NCBI GenBank assembly: GCA_900095095.1
Contig: FMBT01000345.1
Span: 1-64,000 of the forward strand
Direction of reading: 5' to 3'
DNA from: Fragilariopsis cylindrus CCMP1102
Taxonomy: Eukaryota > Bacillariophyta > Bacillariophyceae > Bacillariales > Bacillariaceae
DNA: 64,000 nt
Below are positions 54,368 to 64,000 of this stretch, piece by piece. Position numbers and translations under genes: made by a program. The notes below the pieces were generated by a model. It was not told the DNA's origin and made no database searches. It saw nothing but the letters and a program-made list of their open reading frames with translations. Position 1 is the stretch's first letter, and the number at the start of each line of letters is the position of its first letter.

Positions 54368-55787
54368 ATGCAATGCAATGATATTGAAAACGAAAACATG
54401 GAAGCAGCAGCAGCAGAAGGTAGCAGCTTCAATAATCCAATACTATTAACAGAAATGTTATTATCCTCAGAAATGAAAGAGGAGGTCGAAGTAGTAGTAA
54501 TAATAAATAATAATATGATACTACCATCGATACCATTATTAGAACATGCAACTGCAAATGCAAACGCAAACGAAAATGTTACTGTAGCAACAGCTGCAAC
54601 AGCTGCAACAGCACACATCCCAACAACAGCAAACGCAAATGATAAAATTGCAACATCATCATTGACAACAACAAGTAGAAAAGGAAAGATATGGAGAGAT
54701 CGTTTATTAGCAAAACAACAACAGAAACAACAACTTCGACAACAGCAGCAGGAATATTTAGCATTCCGGCATCAGGTACTAGTTCAACAACAACACCACC
54801 AACAGGAGCATAAGAAGAACACTGAGATTGACACGATATTACTAGAGGATGAGGCTATTGACGGTTCGTCATCGTCGTCGTCGTCTTCAGTCTCAGTCTT
54901 AGTCTCTGATTCAGTTGCGGTTGCGGTTGCGGTGGTAGTGGATGATGATGATCACGATCATCATCATCATCACCATCATCAGGAGGAGAAGACAACGACG
55001 ATATTAATAGAGGAGGATGACGTCCTTGATACTATTATGACTGACGACGATTTGTTATCGACGTCGGCATCGTCATCGGTCTCGTCATCGTCGTTGTCGT
55101 CGTCAGTTTCAGTCTTGGTCTCTGCATCGGCGATGGCGACGGTGGATCATACTAATACAAAGATTGATGATGTGGTGGATGTTGAACGGCAGCATAACCA
55201 CCATCGTCATCATAAGGAGGAGAAGACAACGACGATATTAATGAAGGAGGATGACGTCGTTGATACTAATAGGATTGACGACGATTCGTTAACATCATCA
55301 TCATCATCATCGTCGATGGCGGCAGTCTTGGCGGCGATGGCGGCAATGGATGATAATTATACAAAGATTGTGGATGTTGCTGTTGCTGTTGCTGATGCTG
55401 ATGCTGATATTGCTGTTGTTGATTATGAAACGTATGAGTTAGATATAAAACATACTGAGAAGCAGGTGGTTGTACAGTCTGTTGTCGAAGATGACGACGA
55501 CGATGACGATGACGATGAGGATGGTGATGATGGTGATAAATATGGGAATGATGATGAGTTAGAAGAATACAGCAGCAGCAGCAGCAGCAGTAGAAACAAT
55601 AAAAATAATGAAGATGATAATGCTAATCTAATCGTAGTAGGAGCAGCAACAGCAACAGCCGCTATTACAGTTGCAGCAGCAGCACCAACCATTGATAATA
55701 TTGTCATCGACACCAGTACCAATACCAATGATGATATTAAAGAAACCACCGCTGAAGTCAAGGATGAGAATGCCGACGATGCCGAGG

Positions 55788-55819
<32 letters not shown>

Positions 55820-56176
55820 GATGATGATGATGATGACCTAATTATTGCAGCATTAACATCAGTAGCAGTAGCAGTAGCAGTAGCAGCAACTGTTGATGAT
55901 ATAATTACAATGATCGTTATCAATGCCTTTATCTCCAACAACGCCGATGACATTAAAATTAATGACAACAGAATCAATGACAATAAAATCAATGACGATG
56001 TATCATCATGGACAGAACAAACTATAGGAGATGCTATTGATGTTGGTGTTGATATTGATATGGGTACTGATGTTGATACCGCTGACATAGACGAGGATAG
56101 CAAAAATAATGAGAATAATAATGGTATTATCTCTGTTAGTAGTTGTGGTAGTAGTAGTAGTAAAAATCATGGTTAA
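54368..56176 (+). CDS. Low-complexity acidic protein, possibly the 5' part of a longer gene
   Basis: 602 residues, not recognised. A basic, Gln-rich helix (GKIWRDRLLAKQQQKQQLRQ, about 114-150) may be a coiled coil. Then a duplicated block recurs near 203 and 280: EEKTTTIL(I/M).EDDV.DT, then a Ser run. Between these are Val/Ala- and Asp/His-rich stretches built from triplet repeats. It ends in SSSSKNHG. Just past the stop another frame is open (KSWLIDEEALLEDEDENGDE) and runs in frame into the gene at 56674, so the two may be one gene of about 1,400 codons divided by a single frame break near 56160. No targeting signal or known domain. Confidence 0.55.
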
Positions 56177-56673
56177 TTGATGAAGAAGCATTATTAGAAG
56201 ATGAAGATGAAAATGGAGATGAAAATGAAGATGGAAATGAAGATGAAGAAGAGATAGAAATAGTATTTGAAGATTATAACGACAACGTTCACGATGATTG
56301 TAGTAGTAATAATAGTGGAGAAAATAAAATCATCTTCGTTGATGATGCTGATGATAATGATGATTCTTTACGATGTGAGGTAGAAATTGAACACAATTCT
56401 TTATTACGTGCAGATGAAGGAAAAGACATTTCTTCCATTGAGAATGATGAAGCCAACAATCTTAACAACAATGATAATGATGCTTGTATTAATGGAAGAG
56501 GAGAGGATCCGTCATCATTTGCAGTAGGAGAAGTTGTAACAGCATTAGTAATAGAATCACCTGCTGTATTTGAGGAAACAACAACAAGAATATCACCACC
56601 ACCACCAGCTCCTGCTGATGGAGCGGCGGCAACGGAAACCATCACTAGTAGTAGCGATATTGATACTGATACA

Positions 56674-56965
56674 ATGTCGAGTTGTTCTGGTCATAAATCA
56701 AAGACTTTACAAAATGAATTAGAATCCCAACAGCAACAAACAGCAAAAGATGAGGAAAAGTCAACAGAAGGTAGTGTTCATGTTGCTACTACTGAAGATA
56801 CCACTGCTGTACTATCAGCTACAACTGATTCAATATCACTTTTACAGCAGCAACAACAACAACAAAAACAACAGCAACAGCAGCAACAACAACAGCAACA
56901 AGACTTAGTACAAGATGACCGATTGGTGGTTAATAAAGTATTAGAACAATTATTAATATCAGTAG

Positions 56966-56999
<34 letters not shown>

Positions 57000-58602
57000 T
57001 AGGATTCATGATAGTTTATCTTCGGTGGTGGAATCATCGGATAATGATAACGATAATAACGCAAACTCTACTGTTATCGATGGTATTAGCAGCAGCAGTA
57101 GCAGTAGTAGTACAAAAACACCAGAACAAGCACAAACAGAACATCAGACAGTTGTATTTTCTACTGCAGCGAATCCGATATTTATCGGAAAGGAAGTAAG
57201 TCCTACTGATGCTGATGCTGATGCTGATGCTGATGCTGGTGATGATGATGATCAAGACGACGAATCGTTTGTAACCGCTGGGGTAGACGGAGAAGATGAC
57301 GACGGGGATAATAGTGCGATCTGCTGCCCTCCTCTCGTTTTGACACATTCTCTCAAGCCTAAATTGGATTCTTTTGGTGGTACCCATAATGAGATAACAA
57401 CAATAATTGACAACGACGATGACCATCAAAGTATCCGTTCATTTGTGACAGCTAATGACGACGATGATGATGACGATGACAACAACGAAGACGAAAATAC
57501 TGCTACTTTGAAAACAGAGAAAGAAATCGTCGTCATCGAAAAAGAAGAGGGCGATAGTAATACTGCTACTGCTACTGCTACTACTACTATTAATAGTGAC
57601 CATTCGTTATGGAGCTGGCTTGTTAAACAAACACTCCCCGATAGTAAGGTCATCTCACCCCACGACGATTACGAAAAGACCGAAAGGGATACCATTGCAG
57701 AAGCTATATCAACATCGTCGGATTTGCTTCTATCCGACGAATCCGATGAAGACAACGATAGCGACAGCGAAAACGGCAAAGATCGCAACGATACAAATTT
57801 GGAGGCAAAAAAAGAAGTCCCCGATGACAACGACAGAAACGAAGACAACGAAATTATTTGTATAGAAACAATTTTAGGAGAAGGTTGTAATATTCATGAT
57901 AATGATGATGATAATTGTGATAACGATTCATCATCATCATTGCCAGGAATGATTCAGATTGTTACTTATAATACAACATTTGAAGAAGATATCAATGAAA
58001 TCGGATATTCCTCCTCCTCTGAGTCTGCAAAGGAATTATCAGATTATCTTTGTTGTGGTTCCATTTCAACGATACTATTCTCGCCGTGGTCTTGGAGCGA
58101 TAATAAATCAATTTCGACCAAAGTAACTCCTGATGGGGTGTTGACAACAACAACAAACGCAGTCGATAGTAGTAGCAAATTAGGTACTAGTAGTGACGTC
58201 GTATCTGCTGTGGCGACAGAATCTGTTACTGTTAGTAGTAGTAGTAAATCATCTTCATTATTTATCACTAGTACCAAAAAATCATCAAAATGGTATATGA
58301 TGGAACAACCACCGTCATCATCGCAAATCCAAGAGATGGAAAAACAACAGCAACAGGCATTTGATAATAGAATAAAAAGCAATACTAACAACAGCAAAAT
58401 CAGCAGCAGCATCAGTGATGATAATGATAAAAATACTGACAGCGATGATTCGTCATCGTCATTGTACTATACACGTCGTGAAATAAATGAATTGGATACT
58501 AGATCAAATACGACAAGTATTGGTCTACAACAATCCCGTATAATGACGATGGTGTATTTTCCAACTACATTAGAAAATGATTCTGTTGCTTTCATAGATT
58601 AA
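56674..58602 (+). CDS. Acidic Ser/Asp/Gln-rich protein of unknown function
   Basis: 642 residues from the ATG at 56674. The same frame is open upstream to about 56165 with acidic coding-like sequence (RCEVEIEHNSLLRADEGKDI), so the true start may be earlier or the frame may belong with the 54368 gene. It contains a Gln run (about 65-75), an Ala run, repeated Asp-Ala, and several less repetitive motifs: HSLWSWLVKQTLPDSK, SAKELSDYLCCGSISTILFS, KWYMMEQPPSSSQIQEMEKQ, and a C-terminus REINELDTRSNTTSIGLQQS ... MVYFPTTLENDSVAFID. These complex islands support a genuine gene. No known domain; intracellular location assumed for lack of a signal peptide. Confidence 0.6.
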
Positions 58603-59261
58603 ATAAATAGTATCTAGTAGTATTTAATTCCAAAATATAGTAAGAATATATTATAATCTAAACAAACAATATAGAGATATAGATTCCATTTCTGGTAGTG
58701 AGATCTTTTTCTTTCCTCCGTCTTCTTCCACTTTCTTTTTAAATGTCAATGGATGCTGGTACAGCAGTAGGATTCAAATATGAGTTGGTAGGCTTTCCTG
58801 CTTTTTTGCCTGCTTTGTTTCTCTTTTCAATGTCGTCACCAATATCATCAAGTTTTCACTGAAACTTCCTATAAAAGCTTCCTTTCCAGCGACACTAAAT
58901 TGTTTCTCAAAATTGTCAACACAAGTCTTCAGATTCCAATGTGAGTAAACTTGCAGTTGTCATAGTTAGTTTCAATAGTTCCTCTTCTAGTAACAGTTTT
59001 TCAAACATATCATCACGACTGGTTGTTTTGGAAAGAGATGATGGTGATAATGCTTGTAGATGCATTGGTTTGTTTCGGATAAAGATATATCAATACTTTT
59101 TGATTTCTACAATTTTGATGTTCTATAAACTATGTGTCATCATCGAAAAACTATGATGGGTGAAGAACACACACACACAAAAAGAAGAACCGTTGTTGAT
59201 GTTCATCGATCATGCGTCTTTCGTGACTCAGAAGTCTCACAATGTTTCACTACTTTGATTA
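58603..59261. other. Intergenic, no gene seen
   Basis: 3' flank of the preceding gene. A 71-codon ORF at 58941-59156 has no supporting feature. Confidence 0.4.
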
Positions 59262-59474
59262 CCTCCTCCGTGTACCCCTAACTTCCAATTGCGCTATACT
59301 TAAAAAATTTAGCGTGTGTAGTAATGCGGGAGAGTGATTCGAAAACTTTCAAAATCTCATTTTATTTGTTTAATTTCCTGTCGATTGAATAGATTTTAAG
59401 GTTTAAGTGTGCTTTTACAATCGCTAAATTTTCAAACAATAGCGCGCTTGGAAGTTAGGGGTGCACAGAGGAAG
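59262..59474. mobile_element. Small MITE-like element with 53-bp inverted repeats
   Basis: Left arm 59262-59314 (CTCCTCCGTGTACCCCTAAC, TTCCAA, GCGCTAT, AAATTTAGCG) is matched, inverted, by 59422-59474 (CGCTAAATTTT ... AGCGCGCTTGGAAG, TTAGGGGTGCACAGAGGAAG). The 107-bp centre is AT-rich. No coding capacity. The target duplication is not obvious. It lies about 350 bp upstream of the HSF-like gene, so it may sit in its promoter. Confidence 0.75.
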
Positions 59475-59820
59475 TATGGTTGTGAAATAGTTAGTGAATA
59501 GAGAATTTCATTCACCCCAAAAGAAGAATGAAGAAGCCCTCTTTCATGTTCTTCTTGACGTTCACGCATAACAAATTAACAAATCACAACGCATCGTACA
59601 CACATAAAATATCTGTCTTTCTCTCTCACAGAAAAGAACTTCACCTTACCATCTTATCTTCATCGACATCCTTTCAACGTTACAAAAATATAAACATCAC
59701 CATTCTACTAACTTACATACGTATCCATCCAATTTTTCTTTTCATTCTTTTACGTACAAATAATAATTGCAAACCGTATTCTTCTCAACATTTTACTGTA
59801 GATACCAACAACAAGCAACA

Positions 59821-60681
59821 ATGAGCACTTCTACCATACCAAAGATTGTAACAACAATGTCGAGCAAAAATCCATCATCACCATCATCAACAACTTGCAA
59901 ATCCGTTCAGCAGCAAGATGAACAACAGCAGCAGCATCAGCAGCATCAGCAGCAGCAGCAGCAGCAACAGCTTCAATCGTCGGAAAATGATATTGTAATG
60001 AAATCATTTCCATGGAAATTATATCTACTTTTAGAAAGATGTGACTATGAAAAAAAGTATATATATCCAACTTCTACTCATGCTGCTATACAATGGAATA
60101 TGTCCAGTAGTATGAACAGTGATCGTGACATTAGTGATGTTGGCTGTGGCAAATCATTCATTATACAAAATAAAGAAAAGTTTACGAAGGATGTTTTACC
60201 ACATTTCTTTAAATGTGCTAATAACACTAAGAATAAGAACAATAGTAATAATGATGACATTAATAATAACGACGGGCGCAATTTTGATATATTTCAAGCA
60301 AATATTGATATGTGGTACGTATTGTTGCGTATTGTTGTGTTGTGTTGTGTTGCGTTGTGTTGCGTTTTCTCCCATATGTGCTCTCTCTATTTCCTGCGCT
60401 GTATTATTCGGTACGTATTTCTCTACTCTCCTGTCCCTTACACTCAAATCCTTCTCATCTTTCGTTCGTATATTTATAGGGGGTTTACCACAACAAGAAT
60501 TGGAAGATCAAAAACAGCAGTAGTAGGTGCCGTAGCAGCAGACAATCCTACTGATAACAGTAGTAACGCCACTAAAAACGATGACGATGACGATGATGAC
60601 GACTATGTTTATTGCTATTCACATCCATTATTTATAAAAGGATTTCCATTTGCTTGTGAAGGGATGAAAGTAAAATCATAG
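59821..60681 (+). CDS. HSF-type DNA-binding-domain protein, two exons
   Basis: Start ATG at 59821. After a Gln/His run, the HSF fold is recognisable: FPWKLYLLLERCD (from F63), AIQWN (the ISW-type strand), CGKSFIIQNKEKFTKDVLPHFFK (from C109), then NFDIFQANIDMWGF, where typical HSFs have SFxRQLNLWGF. The WGF is made by splicing: donor ATGTG|GTACGT (intron 60315-60479, 165 bp), acceptor TTTATAG. Exon 2 continues TTTRIGRSK, an acidic insertion, then YCYSHPLFIKGFPFACEGMK, matching the YxHPLFxRG end of the domain. Spliced length 231 residues. It lacks the trimerisation coiled coil downstream. HSF-domain genes are expanded in diatoms. The recognition helix is divergent, so DNA binding is uncertain. 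Confidence 0.8.
   Translation: MSTSTIPKIVTTMSSKNPSSPSSTTCKSVQQQDEQQQQHQQHQQQQQQQQLQSSENDIVMKSFPWKLYLLLERCDYEKKYIYPTSTHAAIQWNMSSSMNSDRDISDVGCGKSFIIQNKEKFTKDVLPHFFKCANNTKNKNNSNNDDINNNDGRNFDIFQANIDMWYVLLRIVVLCCVALCCVFSHMCSLYFLRCIIRYVFLYSPVPYTQILLIFRSYIYRGFTTTRIGRSKTAVVGAVAADNPTDNSSNATKNDDDDDDDDYVYCYSHPLFIKGFPFACEGMKVKS
60315..60479 (+). other. Intron of the HSF-like gene, 3n and stop-free
   Basis: 165 bp with GTACGT donor and TTTATAG acceptor, rich in TTGTG/TTGCG repeats. The length is a multiple of three and the frame has no stop, so retention would insert 55 mostly hydrophobic residues in the middle of the DNA-binding domain. Confidence 0.75.
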
Positions 60682-61422
60682 TAATAGTATTAGTACTGGC
60701 ATAGTACAACAAAGTAAATGTAGATGAGATAAGATAATATATGATGAGGAATTGTACAGTATACACTTCAAATAGAAGGTTCAGCAATATAAAATAACAA
60801 ACAATAAGCACCGCCAGCAACACAATCATACTTACATGTAGCATACACTATATCTCCTATTCAAGTACTTTATACCTACCTAGCTAAAATGGATAACTTC
60901 TCGAACACAATATTATGTGGCGTACTGTTTTTTCCAGCAACAAACACAAACATTCCCAAGCAAACATAATAAATGCACTACAACTCCTATTATAAACCCG
61001 ATGCTCTATATTATATATTAGGACTATATGATCGATATAATGGAATATCGTTTTACTGGACGACGTACGTACGTACGTACGTACGGAATATTTGCTCATT
61101 GAAGTTGAATTACGAATGTTGGCCTGTTGTGTGAGTGAGACGTGTAAATCAAAGTGTGATTCGACGAAATCAACAACTTTTTTGTCGATTTATAGTCGCG
61201 GGGTTGAATCTGAATCGTATATTTCTGTAAATAAAAAAAAATAGCTAGGATTTCCACCCCGTCTCCGAATTTACAATACAATATAGTACAAGAAAACCAA
61301 ATCAAAATTAATGAAGTACTAGTATAGAGCAGCATGCATGCATCATACCGTTAAAACGACACGACACTCTACCTCATTTTTTTGTATCACCATTAAGCTC
61401 AACAACAATATAAGAGTACGGT
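60682..61422. other. Intergenic, no gene seen
   Basis: AT-rich. An ACGT-repeat microsatellite lies at 61062-61084. No supported gene. Confidence 0.45.
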
Positions 61423-63033
61423 ATGCCGATACTTGTACTAACTACATTAGCATTAATAACAGCAAAAACAATTCAAAAAAGAAGGAAGCAGCAGCAGCAA
61501 CAACAAAAGCAGCAACAGCAACAGCCACGGCAACTAAACACAACTGAAGACTATACTATTATGGATTCGCTATCACAATCACAATCACAACCGTCATTAT
61601 CATCGCCTTGGTGTTACGCTGAAAAACTTTCGTCATTATATGATGATTTCACAACTAAATCGTCATCGTCGTCGTCATCGTGTTTTTCATGTCGTGGCAG
61701 CAGTGGCATGGATGGTGATAAGAACGATAACGACTACATTGACGATAATGATGACGATGGAATAATTGCAAGAAAGAATAGAAAAAAAGAAAATGATGGT
61801 GGAATCGATGCTGGTGCTGTTGACAACGACTTACAAAAAGTAGATTATTATAATCAGCATGCTTTTTCTTCACCAAACCAGCATCGTGGTTGGGGTTCTA
61901 CCAAAACGAGGACGACCACTGCTGGTGGTGGTAGAGCTGCAACTGGAGCAGGAGCTGATACTAGTACAACTACAAAGAAAGTGACTACTCGAAAAGTTAT
62001 AGAATTCAGTGATAATGATGATGATACTGATAACAATTATAATGATTTTACTGAGGATGATGATGATGATAATACATACGATACATTTAATGGAAGTGAT
62101 TTAAGAGGACTTTCACTTGCCGACGATGAGGAGGAGGAGACATATGAAGAAGAGTATGACGACGACGACGACGACGATGAAGAAACAGAAGAGACATATG
62201 ATGACGATACACTTACATGTGGTGAAGAAACTTTTGACTATGGCGCCCACGATGATGCAGAAGAAGACGAAGAAGAAGATTTTGAAGAAATACGACTGGA
62301 GAATCGTAGTTGTTCTGCTAGTACGTACGGTACGAGAAGCAGTACTTCCGAAAGTAGTACTAGAAGTAGCAGAAGTAGTAGTAGCAGCAACAGCAGTAAT
62401 TATAGTTCCTCTGTGAATAGACGAGATGATAATTCTTTACGTTACTCGGAAGAGTTTTCTACTAGTGCAGCAGCTGCACAAGCACATGATGATGATCATG
62501 ATGATGATCCTGATCATTTGATCCGAGAATTACCATCATTTGGTAAAAGTCGTGAATTCAGATCGTTTGGTACACATGATGGATCATATCAAACTAATAA
62601 TTCCAACTATTCCAACTACTCAGGAAGTGGTTCAGCATCAGCATTATCAGGGGCAGATGGTGATGGTTCACACAATGATAATTCAAGTTATGGTACCACA
62701 TTTTTAAGACCATCCTTTGTGATGGCAAAAGATGTCGATGCAGTATATAATAATAATAAAAATTATACTTATTTAACATCAGCACGATCCGAATCATCCT
62801 CATCATCCTGTACTGAAGTAACTGCTAATACAGCGACAACACCTGTTCATAGAACAAGACCACCGGTATCATCATCATCAGCATCATCAGCATCCTCATC
62901 ATCATCCTCATCAAAAATGTCACGATATTACAATAGACAACAACGGCAACAAGAACAACCAATTGATACTATTCGAAAAAATATTATCAGGATGAATAGT
63001 AATCAATTGACGAGTAGGCGGTATGAGTTTTGA
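61423..63033 (+). CDS. Acidic Ser/Asp-rich hypothetical protein
   Basis: 536 residues from the ATG at 61423; a second in-frame ATG at 61561 (MDSLSQSQSQPSL) may be the real start because the first 46 residues are a hydrophobic stretch plus a Gln run. The middle is dominated by Asp/Glu clusters (about 200-290), then Ser-rich. Less repetitive islands: SSPWCYAEKLSSLYDDFTTK, HLIRELPSFGKSREFRSFGT, GTTFLRPSFVMAKDVDAVY and a C-terminal basic helix PIDTIRKNIIRMNSNQLTSR. The terminal island and GRSK-like basic patches suggest a real but unrecognised diatom protein. If the first ATG is used, residues 1-15 could act as a weak signal anchor. Confidence 0.6.
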   Translation: MPILVLTTLALITAKTIQKRRKQQQQQQKQQQQQPRQLNTTEDYTIMDSLSQSQSQPSLSSPWCYAEKLSSLYDDFTTKSSSSSSSCFSCRGSSGMDGDKNDNDYIDDNDDDGIIARKNRKKENDGGIDAGAVDNDLQKVDYYNQHAFSSPNQHRGWGSTKTRTTTAGGGRAATGAGADTSTTTKKVTTRKVIEFSDNDDDTDNNYNDFTEDDDDDNTYDTFNGSDLRGLSLADDEEEETYEEEYDDDDDDDEETEETYDDDTLTCGEETFDYGAHDDAEEDEEEDFEEIRLENRSCSASTYGTRSSTSESSTRSSRSSSSSNSSNYSSSVNRRDDNSLRYSEEFSTSAAAAQAHDDDHDDDPDHLIRELPSFGKSREFRSFGTHDGSYQTNNSNYSNYSGSGSASALSGADGDGSHNDNSSYGTTFLRPSFVMAKDVDAVYNNNKNYTYLTSARSESSSSSCTEVTANTATTPVHRTRPPVSSSSASSASSSSSSSKMSRYYNRQQRQQEQPIDTIRKNIIRMNSNQLTSRRYEF

Positions 63034-63148
63034 AAGAGTAGTTTCTCAATTGGTTCAATCAATTGTTCCGTGTTGTCCTTTGGATTTTTTTATATACATT
63101 CAAAAACAACAACAACAACAACAATAACAACACCATAAATGTAAGTCC

Positions 63149-63240
63149 ATTATCTCATCTTGTATATATCCGTCGCTAAAATTAGACAATAAATATATAC
63201 TGTCTACTTTTTGCGACGGATATATACGGTATAAGATAAT
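63149..63240. repeat. Inverted repeat / small MITE downstream of the last gene
   Basis: Arms 63149-63176 and 63213-63240 match at 24 of 28 positions (TATATATCCGTCGC inner block perfect), 36-nt loop, 115 bp after the stop codon. Possibly part of the 3' UTR. Confidence 0.7.
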
Positions 63241-64000
63241 TTCACATACATAATTTCCTATCTAAAAATAGAAACAAATATGCTTTATATCAAACCTGCC
63301 GCATGGCCACAGTACTGTAGGTTAGTGTAGGGGGCTGACATAGGGCTACTTAATTTTCGAGTCAGTCCAATATATATACATCACAAATATAATGTACAAA
63401 ATTATTGTAAGATAAAACTTTCATATTATACAATAAATACCGAGTAACCAAAAAAAACGTAACCTGAACGATCGAATAATTCGTCTATTATTATTTTGTT
63501 TTACAGTATGGCACAGCTACAGAACAATGTGTATAAAAGTACTACAGCTAGCTTTTAGTACTTGAAGTAGATAGAGTGAGGACTGATTCCAATCAGTCTG
63601 AAAAATGCGCGCGTTTGGTCCAACGACGAGAGGTACGCAACGATTAAAAATTATCTGCCAAAAAAAAAATCGCAAGAATAAAAATTTCGGGGGAGGGACA
63701 AATACAAAAAGAGGGGAGGGAAACAGTTTTCAATCAATGAAATTGCATTACCGGATGCTGCGGTATTATGAAAAAATCCTTCATTTTCGGAACAAATAAA
63801 TATATTGGTTCGGTGTGTGTGTAAATTCAAAGATTTTCTTCGTGTAACCATAATTAAATCAGATAGTAATTTCAAACAAAGAATAATAGAAATAAATCAA
63901 GAACAAAAAATAATAATCACAATAATAATATAATATTATATATCACCTTTTGGTCCATAATTAATAGTTCGCAAATAAATATTATATATGCCTCCGGACA
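63241..64000. other. Intergenic to the window end, no gene seen
   Basis: AT-rich. Short ORFs near 63605-63875 have no recognisable content. Confidence 0.4.

Noticed and set aside
54358-56191. Antisense poly-Ser and poly-Leu ORFs
   Set aside because: Shadows of Asp/Asn/Ala triplet repeats.
59528-59824. 98-codon ORF just upstream of the HSF-like gene
   Set aside because: More likely the 5' UTR of that gene; no protein feature.

Overview
The window looks like nuclear DNA of a diatom, or a close ochrophyte relative. The main evidence is a silaffin-like Lys/Ser protein, a very long Pro-Ser protein ending in diatom-type Cys-rich modules, a secreted acidic fasciclin (FAS1) protein, a divergent heat-shock-factor DNA-binding domain, a protein matching a stramenopile family I recall (VRFF...YW...RGLE...CQ..AH), short GT-AG introns and many Asn/Gln/Ser/Asp homopolymers. 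Species cannot be told. No database search was run; family names rest on motifs read by eye.

Left part (1-19.5 kb). Positions 1-2073 are one end of a DNA transposon ('A'). It carries a minus-strand gene running off the window, minisatellites and a 430-bp interstitial telomere-like array. Next come two convergent host genes: silaffin-like (4480-5301, +) and an AlkB/THUMP/methyltransferase fusion (5644-8082, -). They are flanked by arrays of a ~189-bp dispersed repeat ('R189'). At 10103-15827 lies a related, broken DNA transposon ('B') whose left end is the inverted twin of the end at 2073. Degenerate repeats and apparently empty DNA follow to 19.5 kb.

Centre (19.5-43 kb). Here lie the four-domain FAS1 gene (one intron), the giant Pro-Ser/Cys gene (26097-30194), a low-complexity gene (31835-32560, -), more R189 repeat, a polyQ HMG-box gene (35666-38971) with a 3' hairpin, a small Arg-rich ORF, a truncated tRNA-Lys relic and the conserved stramenopile family gene (41373-42263, -). 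The silaffin-like, FAS1 and Pro-Ser/Cys proteins all have signal peptides and the composition expected of cell-wall or silica-associated proteins.

Right part (43-64 kb). A 6.9-kb DNA transposon ('C', 8-bp target duplication, P-element-like ORF) holds an apparently intact piggyBac element (46243-49677) nested in its internal minisatellite. A neighbouring tandem copy preserves the empty insertion site of C. After more R189 repeat come two low-complexity acidic reading frames that may be one broken gene (54368-58602), a small MITE, an HSF-domain gene with one intron (59821-60681) and an acidic Ser-rich gene (61423-63033).
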